From the NCBI RefSeq assembly GCF_000756615.1, contig NZ_CP009288.1, forward strand, positions 3,844,001 through 3,908,000: a stretch of 64,000 bases of DNA, written 5' to 3'. This document shows, one piece after another, positions 41,363-50,671 of the stretch (its first letter is position 1; every line of letters begins with the position of its first letter). This DNA comes from Paenibacillus durus (GTDB lineage: Bacteria; Bacillota; Bacilli; Paenibacillales; Paenibacillaceae). Both the position numbers and the translations under genes were made by a program. The notes below the pieces were generated by a model. It searched no databases. It was not told where the DNA came from and saw nothing but the letters and a program-made list of their open reading frames with translations.

Positions 41363-42469
41363 ATGTCTACACGATTAGTGGTCAAAATTGGCAGCAGCTC
41401 TCTGACCGCAGCCGAAGGCGGGCTTAACCGCGACGCGGTCGCCTTTTTCGCGTCCGAAATCGCGGATCTGAGGCGCAGCGGCTGCGAAGTGCTGCTCGTA
41501 ACCTCGGGGGCGGTTGCCGCGGGCTTCCGCAGCATCGGATATCCCGCGCGTCCCAAGCTGCTTCATGAGAAGCAGGCCGCCGCAGCCGTGGGCCAGGCGC
41601 TATTGATGCAGGCCTACCAGGAAGCCTTCTCCGCGCACGGCCTGACTGCTGCCCAAATTCTGCTGACCCGCACGGATTTCCGCAGCCGCCGCGCAATGAA
41701 CAACGCCTCAATGACCGTCGAAGAGCTGCTGAGGCAGGGTGTGATTCCGGTATTCAATGAGAATGACACGGTGTCCGTCGATGAACTGAAATTCGGCGAT
41801 AACGATATGCTATCCGCTTTGGTCGCCAACCTGCTCAAAGCCTCGCGCCTGCTGATGCTAACGGATATCGACGGCCTATACAGCAGCGATCCGCGCAGCA
41901 ATCCGGATGCCAAGCGCTACCGGCTTATCGAAGAGATCACGCCGGAAATTTATTCGACTGCCGGAGGAGCCGGTTCAGCAGTCGGAACAGGCGGCATGCG
42001 CTCCAAAATCGACGCCGCGAAGATCGCCACCCGTGGAGGCGTGCCCGTCTTTGTGGGACGCGTGACCGAACCCGGCGATTTACAGCTGGCGGTCAAGGAC
42101 GAAGGCAAGGGCACGTACTTTGCCACAACGCTGTCTTCCCTCCCCGTCAAGAAGCAATGGCTGGGCTTCATGTCCACACCGCTCGGCTCGTTGATTGTCG
42201 ACGCCGGAGCAGAAGAAGCACTGGTTCACGGAGGGCACAGTCTGCTGCCGGTAGGCGTCCGGGAGGTTCAGGGCAGCTTTCATGCCGGAGATGTCGTTGA
42301 AGTGCTCGGTCTCGATTCCAAGCTGCTCGGACGCGGCATCGTGAATTACGACGACACTCAGCTGCGCATCATCCGGGGACTGCCGAGCGGTGAGGTCATG
42401 CACCAGCTTGGAGAAGAAGTGCACCGGCTTGAGGTCATTCACAGGGATGAATGGATTACGTTGAAATAA
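41363..42469 (+). CDS. proB: Glutamate 5-kinase
   Basis: The protein has 368 residues. It catalyses the first step of proline synthesis, glutamate to glutamyl-5-phosphate. The amino-acid-kinase domain (1-255) has RLVVKIGSSSLTA, LLVTSGAVAAGF, VIPVFNENDTVSVDELKFGDND (in parts) and MLTDIDGLYSSDPR. A C-terminal PUA domain follows (about 275-360; GSLIVDAGAEEALVHGGHSL). ProB is usually inhibited by proline, and here transcription is controlled by the T-box as well. The ATG has GGAAGTGAAAGG upstream. It is first of proB-proA-proC. Confidence 0.97.
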   Translation: MSTRLVVKIGSSSLTAAEGGLNRDAVAFFASEIADLRRSGCEVLLVTSGAVAAGFRSIGYPARPKLLHEKQAAAAVGQALLMQAYQEAFSAHGLTAAQILLTRTDFRSRRAMNNASMTVEELLRQGVIPVFNENDTVSVDELKFGDNDMLSALVANLLKASRLLMLTDIDGLYSSDPRSNPDAKRYRLIEEITPEIYSTAGGAGSAVGTGGMRSKIDAAKIATRGGVPVFVGRVTEPGDLQLAVKDEGKGTYFATTLSSLPVKKQWLGFMSTPLGSLIVDAGAEEALVHGGHSLLPVGVREVQGSFHAGDVVEVLGLDSKLLGRGIVNYDDTQLRIIRGLPSGEVMHQLGEEVHRLEVIHRDEWITLK

Positions 42470-42536
42470 ACAACTTCTGCTGTGAAACCTTTTTGCCTAA
42501 TATGTTATGATTCAATTTGTTTAAGGGGGAAAGATG

Positions 42537-43784
42537 ATGGGTGAAGTTGCAAGCAAAGCGGCCCTGGCTAAACGTGCTGCAGGGGCGCTCGGCAGACTGA
42601 CTACCGGACAGAAGAACGAAGCGCTGCTGGTAATGGCAGATGCGCTGCGGCGGGAAGCTGCCGCGATTATCGAAGCTAACGCCGAGGATCTGGAACGGGG
42701 CAGACAAGGCGGTACGCCGCAATCCATGCTGGACCGGCTATCGCTGGATACCGACCGGATCGACGCAATCGCCGAGGGGCTTCAGCAAATCGCCGTTCTT
42801 CCCGATCCGGTCGGGGATACTCTTGAGACGTTGGAGCGCCCGAACGGTCTGATCATTGAGAAAATCCGTGTGCCGCTTGGCGTTATCGGCATTATTTATG
42901 AAGCTCGCCCGAACGTTACGGTCGATGCCGCCGGTCTATGCCTGAAGACGGGTAATGCCGTCGTGCTGCGGGGCGGTTCAGCCGCTCTCTCATCCAACCG
43001 CAAAATCGTCGAGGTGCTGCATGCTGCTCTGGCTGGGACGAACATCCCTCCTGAGGCGCTGCAGCTTATTGAAGACCCAAACCGCTCGTCCGTTGACGAA
43101 TTGCTCAAACTGAACGGTTTACTTGATGTCATTATCCCGCGCGGCGGCAGCTCGCTGATTCAGAATGTTGTGAAGAACGCTACGGTTCCCGTTATTGAGA
43201 CGGGGGCAGGCATCTGCCATACGTATCTGGATGCCAGCGCAGTCGCGGAAATGGCTGAATCCATCAGCCTGAACGCCAAAGCGCAGCGTCCCTCCGTCTG
43301 CAACTCGATGGAGACCCTGCTTGTTCACCGGAGCTTCGCGGCTGAGCATCTGACCGCGCTTGGAGAAGCTTTCCGCAGCGCTAAGGTGGAGCTTCGAGGA
43401 TGTTCCCGTACACGGACGCTCATTCCATGGGCGCTCCCGGTCACCGAGGAGAATTTTGCGACAGAATATAATGATTATATCCTTAACATTAAAGTAGTAG
43501 ACGGAATTGATGAAGCGCTGGAACATATTGCCCGGTATGGTACAAAGCATTCCGAGTGCATTGTGACAGAGGATGAGGAGAGCGCCGAACGGTTCCAAGA
43601 TGAAGTCGACGCTGCGGCAGTCTACCATAACGCGTCTACCCGCTTCACCGATGGCTTCGAATTCGGATACGGCGCCGAGATTGGCATCAGCACCCAGAAG
43701 CTGCATGCCCGCGGACCGATGGGTCTGCCTGCGCTGACTTCTACCAAATACAAAATTTACGGCAACGGACAAATCCGAAGCTAG
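42537..43784 (+). CDS. proA: Gamma-glutamyl phosphate reductase
   Basis: The protein has 415 residues. It reduces glutamyl-5-phosphate to glutamate-5-semialdehyde with NADPH. It is of the aldehyde-dehydrogenase fold: VPLGVIGIIYEARPNVTVDA, NAVVLRGGSAALSSN, and the catalytic cysteine region is AQRPSVCNSMETLLVH near residue 255. The C-terminal FGYGAEIGISTQKLHARGPMGL is typical. Two adjacent ATG codons (42534, 42537) follow AAGGGGGAAAG; the second gives better spacing. It follows proB by about 65 bases. Confidence 0.97.
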   Translation: MGEVASKAALAKRAAGALGRLTTGQKNEALLVMADALRREAAAIIEANAEDLERGRQGGTPQSMLDRLSLDTDRIDAIAEGLQQIAVLPDPVGDTLETLERPNGLIIEKIRVPLGVIGIIYEARPNVTVDAAGLCLKTGNAVVLRGGSAALSSNRKIVEVLHAALAGTNIPPEALQLIEDPNRSSVDELLKLNGLLDVIIPRGGSSLIQNVVKNATVPVIETGAGICHTYLDASAVAEMAESISLNAKAQRPSVCNSMETLLVHRSFAAEHLTALGEAFRSAKVELRGCSRTRTLIPWALPVTEENFATEYNDYILNIKVVDGIDEALEHIARYGTKHSECIVTEDEESAERFQDEVDAAAVYHNASTRFTDGFEFGYGAEIGISTQKLHARGPMGLPALTSTKYKIYGNGQIRS

Positions 43785-43814
43785 CCATTATCCGCCAAGG
43801 AGGAACTCAAGACG

Positions 43815-44699
43815 ATGTGTCAACAAACTGCTAAGCCTTTAATTAATCATAAGGTCGTTTTTCACGGGGCCGGCTCTATGGCAGAAGCGATCGTCCGTGG
43901 TCTGATCGCCCGCTCCGTCATTTATGCCGATAATGTAGTAATGCTTAATCGCAGCAGCAGTGAACGTTTGGCCGAACTGCGTTCCCGCTACGGCGTCAAC
44001 GGGACCAACGACCCCGAACATAAAGACGAATATTTGCGTACATCCCCGGTTATTGTGCTTGCCATGAAGCCCAAGGATGCGGCGGCGGCAATTCGGGACC
44101 TCGCACCGCTGCTCACGGACGGGCAGTTAATCGTTTCCGTCATTGCAGGCCTGTCCATCCGCACGATTCAGGGACTGCTCGGCAAGAAACAGCCTGTTGT
44201 CCGCACCATGCCGAACACCTCCAGCTCAATCGGTCTTGGCGCAACAGGCATTGCCTTCTCCAAGGAAGTGTCTGAAGAACAACGGAAGCTTGCACTTAAC
44301 ATCTTCGAGGCGGTAGGGCTTACGGCCGTGATCGATGAAGAGCGCATGGAAACGCTGACCGGCATCTCCGGCAGCGGTCCCGCTTACATCTATTACATGA
44401 TGGAAGCGATGATTGCCGCCGGCATCCGCGGCGGACTGTCGAAGGAGCAGAGCGCCGAATTGACGGTACAGACGGTGCTCGGCGCGGCCCGCATGGTGCA
44501 GCAGACGGGTGAAGAACCAGCCGCCCTCCGTAAGAAGGTCACCTCTCCGGGCGGTTCCACCCAGGCTGCGCTGGAAGTGCTGGACAAGGGTGATTTTTTT
44601 GAAACGGTTATTGCGGCGGTCAGCCGCTGCGCCGAACGTTCGCGTGAAATGGGAGCTGCGCTGGAAGCGGAGCTTACGCCAAACGACGAAAAGGAATAG
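43815..44699 (+). CDS. proC: Pyrroline-5-carboxylate reductase
   Basis: The protein has 294 residues. It performs the last step of proline synthesis. The NADPH-binding Rossmann motif is VVFHGAGSMAEAIVRGLI, and the C-terminal dimer domain has ITGISGSGPAYIYYMMEAM-like GISGSGPAYIYYMMEAMIAA and VTSPGGSTQAALEVL, where proline binds. AGGAGG precedes the ATG, with a 30-base gap after proA. It completes a full glutamate-to-proline operon, which ends at the strong terminator after 44750. Confidence 0.97.
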   Translation: MCQQTAKPLINHKVVFHGAGSMAEAIVRGLIARSVIYADNVVMLNRSSSERLAELRSRYGVNGTNDPEHKDEYLRTSPVIVLAMKPKDAAAAIRDLAPLLTDGQLIVSVIAGLSIRTIQGLLGKKQPVVRTMPNTSSSIGLGATGIAFSKEVSEEQRKLALNIFEAVGLTAVIDEERMETLTGISGSGPAYIYYMMEAMIAAGIRGGLSKEQSAELTVQTVLGAARMVQQTGEEPAALRKKVTSPGGSTQAALEVLDKGDFFETVIAAVSRCAERSREMGAALEAELTPNDEKE

Positions 44700-44750
44700 T
44701 CGATTTCTAACAACCCGGCATCTTTTATAGTTCAACATTTTCGCCTAGCA

Positions 44751-44790
44751 AATAAGGCCGATCAAGTCTGATTCCTTGATCGGCCTTATT
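44751..44790. terminator. Bidirectional terminator between proC and dnaD
   Basis: AATAAGGCCGATCAAG (44751-44766) and CTTGATCGGCCTTATT (44775-44790) form a perfect 16-bp stem with an 8-base loop between two convergent operons. Confidence 0.92.
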
Positions 44791-44801
44791 AATTATCCCT
44801 G

Positions 44802-45536
44802 CTATCTTCCCCCGCGAAACCGCTGGGAGTACGCCTTGACGTCCTGGGCGTTCTTCACCCGGTTGCGGCTCCATTCTAGCAGAATCCTGTCAATATAACG
44901 AAAATGCACCTTTCCGGCGAAGACGGATTCCTTCAAAGCGAGCAGAATCAGTTCCTCGGGATACCGGTCCTGGTCGAGCCATCCGGAGATCGTCTCGCAT
45001 TCCATCGGTGAAAGCGGACGGCCAAACTCCTTCTCGAATACAACGAAGAGACTACGGCTTTCATCTTCCCCAAACGCATCACCGGGAAGATTATTGCCTG
45101 TTCCGAGCGATACTGCCCGGCCGCCGCTTCGAATTGAACCACGGTTCCCATCAGCTGCTGAAGAATCATTCTGGGAGGCGAGATAAGAACCCAGCTTATC
45201 ATACAGCCCCGAGAAGTCATAGCGTTCGTAATGGATACCCTGCCGCTCGTCGCTGCCCGCTACAATCTTTAAGAATCCTTCTTTGATTAGCTTCTGCAGC
45301 TCACTGGCAATAACCGAACCGTTGCGTCCGGTAACGGCTTGCAGCTCCTCCAGTGAAGGAAAGTCCTTTCCTTCAATCTGGCGGAAAGAGAGCAGATGAA
45401 TGAGCAGCAGCGTCTCGCTGCCGGTCAAACCCAGCCTTCGGTAAGCGGTTAGAAGCGTATATGGAATGACGGCCATCCCGCTCTGCAGTCCAAAGGATGC
45501 GCCTCCGCTCCAACTGTTTCCTTCCTTGCCGTCCAT
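44802..45536 (-). CDS. dnaD: DNA replication initiation/restart protein DnaD
   Basis: The protein has 244 residues. The N-terminal winged-helix DDBH1 domain (about 18-110: AVIPYTLLTAYRRLGLTGSE, FPSLEELQAVTG, ASELQKLIKEGFL) forms oligomers, and the C-terminal DDBH2 domain (about 165-240: FEKEFGRPLSPMECETISGW, LALKESVFAGKVHFRYIDRI) binds DNA. It helps DnaB load the helicase at oriC and at stalled forks. I use ATG 45536, with AGGAGG upstream, not the longer frame. It follows asnS by 17 bases, the order seen in Bacillus. Confidence 0.95.
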   Translation of the reverse strand: MDGKEGNSWSGGASFGLQSGMAVIPYTLLTAYRRLGLTGSETLLLIHLLSFRQIEGKDFPSLEELQAVTGRNGSVIASELQKLIKEGFLKIVAGSDERQGIHYERYDFSGLYDKLGSYLASQNDSSAADGNRGSIRSGGRAVSLGTGNNLPGDAFGEDESRSLFVVFEKEFGRPLSPMECETISGWLDQDRYPEELILLALKESVFAGKVHFRYIDRILLEWSRNRVKNAQDVKAYSQRFRGGR

Positions 45537-45553
45537 AAGCCCCTCCTCTCTTC

Positions 45554-46849
45554 TTAAGGGTAGAGACGGTACAGCATCCGCGGGAACGGAATGGTCTCGC
45601 GCACATGATCCAATCCGCAAATCCAGGCTACAGTCCGTTCCAGACCAAGTCCGAAACCGGAATGAGGAACAGAGCCATACGTCCGAAGATCCATATACCA
45701 TTTGTACGTATCCAGTGACAGCTCATGCTCTTTAAAGCGTTCCTCTAGCAGCTTGGGATCGTCGATCCGCTGCGATCCGCCGATAATTTCCCCGTATCCT
45801 TCCGGAGCAATCATATCCGCGCACAGTACGACATCCGGGCGATTCGGATCAGGCTTCATGTAGAAAGCCTTAATTCCGGCCGGATAATGTGTAATGAATA
45901 CCGGCTTATCATATTCTTCCGCAATTGCCGTTTCATGCGGCGCGCCGAAGTCCTCTCCCCAAGGGATGTCAAAGCCTTTATCATTCAGGAATTTGATCGC
46001 GTCGTCATATGTGATGCGCGGGAATGGAGCCTTGATATTTTCCAGCTTGGAAATATCGCGTCCCACCGCCTCAAGCTCCGTCCGGCAGTTCTTTAGCACG
46101 GACTGCACGACATGACTGATGAACTCTTCCTGAATGCGCAGGCTTTCTTCATGCTCCGTGAACGCCATCTCCGGCTCAATCATCCAGAACTCGATCAAAT
46201 GGCGGCGGGTTTTCGATTTCTCCGCGCGGAAGGTCGGTCCGAACGAGTATACACGGCCGAGCGCCATCGCCGCGGCTTCCATATATAGCTGTCCGCTCTG
46301 CGTCAAATAGGCGTCTTCCTCAAAGTACTTGGTGTGGAACAGGTTGGTCGTTCCCTCCGCCGATGTCGGGGTCAGGATCGGAGGATCGACGAGGGTAAAG
46401 CCGTTAATGTCAAAATACTCCTGAACCGCCCGGATAATTTCCGCCCGGATCACAAGAATCGCCCGCTGCTTCGAGGAGCGGAGCCACAGATGCCGGTGAT
46501 CCATCAGGAAGTCGACGCCATGCTCCTTCGGTGTAATCGGATAATTCTCGGTTAGGTGCAAAATCTCGATACCGGTCACCGTCATCTCAAATCCCGATTG
46601 GCTGCGGGGTTCTTCGCGGATAATTCCAGTGACGTAAAGAGAGCTTTCCTGGGTCAGACTTTTAGCTGCGTTCCAGACCTCCTCCGGTACTTCCGATTTC
46701 ACGACGACGCCCTGAATATAACCGGTTCCGTCCCGAAGCTGCAGGAACTGTATTTTGCCGCTGGATCGTTTGTTATTTACCCAGCAGCCAATGACGACGC
46801 TTTCTCCAACATGATCTTTCACGCCTTGGATAACAGTTTTGTTAGCCAT
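45554..46849 (-). CDS. asnS: Asparaginyl-tRNA synthetase
   Basis: The protein has 431 residues, class IIb. The anticodon-binding OB fold (about 1-100: VVIGCWVNNKRSSGKIQFLQ) is followed by the catalytic core with motif 2 FGPTFRAEKSKTRRHLIEFWMIEPEMAF (in parts) and motif 3 GFGLGLERTVAWICGL. The ATG at 46849 (MANKTVIQG) is used; an 18-codon longer frame lacks the family N-terminus. The presence of AsnRS means that Asn-tRNA is made directly. No aspB precedes it, unlike in Bacillus. Confidence 0.97.
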   Translation of the reverse strand: MANKTVIQGVKDHVGESVVIGCWVNNKRSSGKIQFLQLRDGTGYIQGVVVKSEVPEEVWNAAKSLTQESSLYVTGIIREEPRSQSGFEMTVTGIEILHLTENYPITPKEHGVDFLMDHRHLWLRSSKQRAILVIRAEIIRAVQEYFDINGFTLVDPPILTPTSAEGTTNLFHTKYFEEDAYLTQSGQLYMEAAAMALGRVYSFGPTFRAEKSKTRRHLIEFWMIEPEMAFTEHEESLRIQEEFISHVVQSVLKNCRTELEAVGRDISKLENIKAPFPRITYDDAIKFLNDKGFDIPWGEDFGAPHETAIAEEYDKPVFITHYPAGIKAFYMKPDPNRPDVVLCADMIAPEGYGEIIGGSQRIDDPKLLEERFKEHELSLDTYKWYMDLRTYGSVPHSGFGLGLERTVAWICGLDHVRETIPFPRMLYRLYP

Positions 46850-46896
46850 GCCCTCAATCTCTCCTCTATAGAAGTGCAGTACGGTAAAAGGTCCGA

Positions 46897-46927
46897 CAGC
46901 CAAAGACCGCTAACGGGCCTTTGGCTG
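46897..46927 (-). terminator. Terminator of hbd-ackA
   Basis: Minus strand: CAGCCAAAGGCC and GGTCTTTGGCTG pair with one wobble and a 7-base loop. TCGGACCTTTTACC follows. Confidence 0.7.
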
Positions 46928-46960
46928 TGGATTCCTCTTGCTATTTACTATTGTAACTCT

Positions 46961-48166
46961 TTATGCTTGTTCTTGCACGATGCGAAGCGTATCGCGGGCG
47001 ATAACGAGTTCTTCGTTGGTCGGAACGACAAGCACTTCTACCTTGGAGCCACTCGCTGAAATGCGGCGAGGATCGCCGGAGCGAACCTTGTTCGCTTCCT
47101 TGTCCAGCTCTATTCCGAGGAAGGTCAGGTTGCTCAGAACCTTCTCGCGAAGCAATGAAGCATTCTCGCCTACGCCGGCCGTGAAGACAATGACATCAAC
47201 GCCGTCCATCGCCGCCGCATAGGAACCGATATATTTGCGCAGACGGTATTCGTACATTTCAAAGGCCAGTGTGGAATTCGGCTCGCCCTTCTCATAGCCG
47301 TCAATAATGTCCCGCATGTCGCTGCTTGTTCCGGAAATGGCGAGCAAGCCGCTGTGCTTATTGAGCATGGAGCTGGCTTCGCCCGGAGTAAGCTCCTCTT
47401 TGTTCATGACGTAAGGAACGACAGCCGGATCGATGTCGCCGCTGCGCGTACCCATCATGAGACCTTCCAGCGGGGTCATGCCCATCGAAGTGTCCACCGA
47501 TATCCCGCCTTGAACAGCGGTAACGCTGGCGCCGTTGCCGATATGGCAGGTGATAATCTTGAGGTCTTCCAGCGGACGCCCAAGGTACTCGGCTGCAGCC
47601 TTGCTTACAAAATCATGCGATGTGCCGTGCGCGCCATAGCGGCGAACTTTGTACTTGTTGTACAGCACTCTCGGAATGGCGTACATATAAGCTTTTTCCG
47701 GCATAGTCTGATGGAATGCGGTATCGAATACGACAACCTGTGGAACACCCGGCATATTGATTTCCGAAGCGGTAATCCCCATAACAGCCGCCGGGTTATG
47801 TAGCGGAGCAAGGTCGAACAGCCGGCGGATTTCCGATTTGGCCGCCCCGTCTACCAGTGCCGATGCCTTAAAGGTCTCGCCGCCGTGAACGACGCGGTGA
47901 CCTACGGCATTGATCTCTTTAATGGAGTCGATCACGCCATGTTCCTTGTCGGTCAAATTGGCCAATACTTTACGGATTGCCGTCGTATGTTCCAGAATTT
48001 CGCTTACTTCGGTAACTTCCTGTTTGCCTGTCGGCTTATGCGTCAGGATCGAGGAATCCATACCAATGCGCTCGACCAAGCCTTTGGCCAATACGGATTC
48101 ATCGGTCATGTCATAAAGCTGATATTTCAGCGAAGAAGAACCTGCGTTAATTACGAGTACTTTCAT
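46961..48166 (-). CDS. ackA: Acetate kinase
   Basis: The protein has 401 residues. It interconverts acetyl phosphate + ADP and acetate + ATP. The ASKHA fold is clear: VLVINAGSSSLKYQLYDM, GHRVVHGGETF, VVFDTAFHQTMPEKAYMYAI (catalytic Asp near 148), RRYGAHGTSHDFV, CHIGNGASVTAV, and VFTAGVGENASLLRE. Its ATG overlaps the hbd stop by four bases (ATGA), so the two are translationally coupled. pta is not adjacent. Confidence 0.97.
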   Translation of the reverse strand: MKVLVINAGSSSLKYQLYDMTDESVLAKGLVERIGMDSSILTHKPTGKQEVTEVSEILEHTTAIRKVLANLTDKEHGVIDSIKEINAVGHRVVHGGETFKASALVDGAAKSEIRRLFDLAPLHNPAAVMGITASEINMPGVPQVVVFDTAFHQTMPEKAYMYAIPRVLYNKYKVRRYGAHGTSHDFVSKAAAEYLGRPLEDLKIITCHIGNGASVTAVQGGISVDTSMGMTPLEGLMMGTRSGDIDPAVVPYVMNKEELTPGEASSMLNKHSGLLAISGTSSDMRDIIDGYEKGEPNSTLAFEMYEYRLRKYIGSYAAAMDGVDVIVFTAGVGENASLLREKVLSNLTFLGIELDKEANKVRSGDPRRISASGSKVEVLVVPTNEELVIARDTLRIVQEQA

Positions 48167-49035
48167 ACACGGTCACCATCCTTGTCATACTTGAAGAAGC
48201 CTTCGCCCGATTTCATGCCCAGTTGTCCCGCACGCACCATCTTTTTCAGAATGGTCGACGGGCGGTATTTCAGTTCGCCGTACTCGCGGAACATACGCTC
48301 CAGAGCGGCAAGAACCGAATCCAGGCCGAAGCGGTCAGCCATTTCAAGCGGGCCGTACTGGAACTGGTAGCCGATACGCATAGCATCGTCGATATCCTCC
48401 GGGGATGCGACGCCCTCTTGCAGAACATGCATAGCTTCATTAATGAACAGACAAATGAGGCGTGAAGTTACAAATCCCGGGGATTCGTAGATCATTACGC
48501 CTTTCTTCTCAACAACATCGTCAACAAAAGCTTTAGTATTCTCAAATGTCGAATCCGACGTCTTAAGGCCGCGTACGATTTCTACGACGTCCACCTTCGC
48601 GACCGGATAAATGAAGTGCATGCCGATGACACGTTCAGGGTACATCGTGGAGCTTGCAAGCTCCGTTAAGCTGAGCGTGGACGTGTTGCTGGCAAGAATA
48701 ATATTGTTCGGACATACCTGGTCGAGCTGATTAAATACTTTCTTCTTCTCTTCCAGATCCTCAATTATAGTTTCGATGACCATGTCGCAGGAGCTGAGTT
48801 CCGCGAAATGAGTCACTTTTTGGATACGGCCGAGGATAAGCTTCTTCTCTGCCTGAGTGATTGCCCATTTCTCCAGTTGTTTATCGAGACTCGTCTCGAT
48901 CATGCTGTAAGAGTAGTCCAGTTTTTCCGGCGTTTTCTCTACGAGCAGGACATCCAGACCCTTGGCTGCCAACATTTCGGCAATCCCTTGTCCCATCGTG
49001 CCTCCGCCGATGACACCGATTTTCTTAAAATTCAT
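48163..49035 (-). CDS. hbd: 3-hydroxybutyryl-CoA dehydrogenase
   Basis: The protein has 290 residues. The NAD-binding domain opens with IGVIGGGTMGQGIAEMLAAKG, has VIETIIEDLEEKKKVF and ILASNTSTLSLTEL, then the catalytic histidine in VIGMHFIYPVAKVDVVEIVRG. The C-terminal helical domain has ESPGFVTSRLICLFINEAMHVLQEG and GPLEMADRFGLD. It reduces acetoacetyl-CoA to 3-hydroxybutyryl-CoA or the reverse. No thiolase or crotonase is next to it; it is coupled to ackA, suggesting a fermentation or overflow link. The name follows common usage; mmgB-type is equally valid. Confidence 0.92.
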   Translation of the reverse strand: MNFKKIGVIGGGTMGQGIAEMLAAKGLDVLLVEKTPEKLDYSYSMIETSLDKQLEKWAITQAEKKLILGRIQKVTHFAELSSCDMVIETIIEDLEEKKKVFNQLDQVCPNNIILASNTSTLSLTELASSTMYPERVIGMHFIYPVAKVDVVEIVRGLKTSDSTFENTKAFVDDVVEKKGVMIYESPGFVTSRLICLFINEAMHVLQEGVASPEDIDDAMRIGYQFQYGPLEMADRFGLDSVLAALERMFREYGELKYRPSTILKKMVRAGQLGMKSGEGFFKYDKDGDRV

Positions 49036-49143
49036 AAAAAGCCTCCATCCTTTCAGGTATCTCTACATTTGTGTAGGACCTATTTGTCTGTCGAAAAAAC
49101 AGCATACTCCGACATTTATAATATCTTAGCATGCATTAAAAGT

Positions 49144-49178
49144 AAAAAAAAATAACCGGCATCAATAATTATGCCGGT
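49144..49178 (-). terminator. Terminator of the FtsH-like operon
   Basis: ACCGGCAT (49155-49162) and ATGCCGGT (49171-49178) form a perfect stem overlapping the last codons and the stop. On the minus strand TTATTTTTTTTAC follows. Confidence 0.85.
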
Positions 49179-50671
49179 AAAAGGACACTGTCACGAAATT
49201 GACAACGAAATTGTTCTCCGGAGAGCACTTCTTCCTTCATTAGGATATCCAGGGAATAATCAAAAAGATTTCGTTTATTTTCCAGAAGAGAATGGGTTCG
49301 CTCCATCAGTTCGTCCAATATTTTACTATTCTCTTTCATTAGTTCTTCCGTTGTTACCATTTCCAGCTTGGCGATTCCAAGGGAGGTCAGGCCGGATTTC
49401 ATCATCATTTCCACAATACCGAGCGCCTGGTCGAAATCGCCCCGGGAGCCTGTGCTCCGTCCGCCGTAATACATTTCTTCGGCTGCCGCTCCGCCGAGCG
49501 CAATCATAATCTGCTCCTCAAGATAGTCTTTCGTGTACAGATACTGCTCCTGCTGCGGGTTATGCCGCACATAGCCGAGCGCCTGACCGCGCGGAGTGAG
49601 TGTTACCTGACTGACGCTGCCCGGACGCAGAAGCTCGGCCATAATGGCATGTCCCAGCTCATGAATCGCTACCCGCTTCTTCTCTTCCTGGTTCGTCTCA
49701 CGGTCCGTCTTCTCGCCCATCATGACCTTGTCAATCGCCATTGCCAAATGGCGGTCCTCTACTTGAGTCAAATTATCACGCATCATATAGATCGCGGCTT
49801 CATTCATCACGCTTTCGAGCTGGGCTCCGGAGAAGCCGTAAGCTTCCTCCGCAAGTTTATCCAAATTGACATCGGGATGTAGCGGCTTATTCTTGGCGTG
49901 CAGCTCTAAAATGGACTTGCGGCCTTTTTTGTCGGGCATGTCCACTTGAATATGACGGTCAAAGCGCCCCGGACGCAGCAGCGCCGGATCAAGCATCTCC
50001 TTACGATTCGTAGCGGCGATCAGCAGAATACGCGGAGTTTCCGAATTATAAATGCCATCCATCTCGGTAAGAAGCTGGTTAAGCGTCTGATCATACTCCC
50101 GCTGCTGCCCGCCTTCACGCTTGCCGCCGATGACGTCAATTTCGTCGATGAAAATAATGGCGCTTTCCCGATTCTCCTTAACCGCACGGGTACGGGCGTC
50201 CTTGAACAGATCGCGGATCCGTCCGGCGCCAACGCCGACATACATTTCCACAAACTCACTGCCGGAGGCCGCCACGAATACCGAGTTCGTGTAATGGGCC
50301 GCAGCCTTCGCCATTAGCGTCTTGCCCGTCCCGGGAGGGCCGGTAAGAAGAATCCCTTTGAGCGGACGAATCCCGAACTTGCTGATTTCTTCATGCCGGA
50401 TCAGAAAATCGAGCGCCTCGCGCAGTTCCTGCTTCGCGTTATCCTGGCCGCCGATTTCTTCAAACGTCAGCTTAGCCGGACCCTTCTTCTTACGCTTCTT
50501 CTCCGCACCCGCATTTACGGCGATGCCGCCGCGCATATGGGTGATAACGAGCAGGGCGCCGACCATGGCGGCAGCAACGATAACAGGCACGATATTAATA
50601 CCCAGAAAAGCCATAAAAATCAGCAGCACCGGCACAAATCCGATTAATACTTCTTTGCTCCATTTAGGCAT
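49169..50671 (-). CDS. FtsH-like membrane AAA+ metalloprotease lacking the extracytoplasmic domain
   Basis: The protein has 500 residues, against about 640 for FtsH. Two adjacent membrane segments (about 7-25 and 27-46) are joined by almost no loop, so the usual external domain is missing. The AAA+ part has GPPGTGKTLMAKAAA (109-123), the pore motif EFVEMYVGVGAGRIR, Walker B IIFIDEIDVIGGKR, and the second region RPGRFDRHI. The protease has HELGH (His334, Glu335) and the third metal-ligand region SRGDFDQAL. All catalytic residues are present. It overlaps by 8 bases a gene for a membrane-anchored external protein, which could supply the missing domain. The true FtsH must be elsewhere. Confidence 0.9.
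   Translation of the reverse strand: MPKWSKEVLIGFVPVLLIFMAFLGINIVPVIVAAAMVGALLVITHMRGGIAVNAGAEKKRKKKGPAKLTFEEIGGQDNAKQELREALDFLIRHEEISKFGIRPLKGILLTGPPGTGKTLMAKAAAHYTNSVFVAASGSEFVEMYVGVGAGRIRDLFKDARTRAVKENRESAIIFIDEIDVIGGKREGGQQREYDQTLNQLLTEMDGIYNSETPRILLIAATNRKEMLDPALLRPGRFDRHIQVDMPDKKGRKSILELHAKNKPLHPDVNLDKLAEEAYGFSGAQLESVMNEAAIYMMRDNLTQVEDRHLAMAIDKVMMGEKTDRETNQEEKKRVAIHELGHAIMAELLRPGSVSQVTLTPRGQALGYVRHNPQQEQYLYTKDYLEEQIMIALGGAAAEEMYYGGRSTGSRGDFDQALGIVEMMMKSGLTSLGIAKLEMVTTEELMKENSKILDELMERTHSLLENKRNLFDYSLDILMKEEVLSGEQFRCQFRDSVLLPA

Noticed and set aside
46850..46960. A T-box or other riboswitch ahead of asnS
   Set aside because: The gap is only about 110 bases, has no T-box sequence, and its hairpin is explained as the terminator of the upstream ackA gene.
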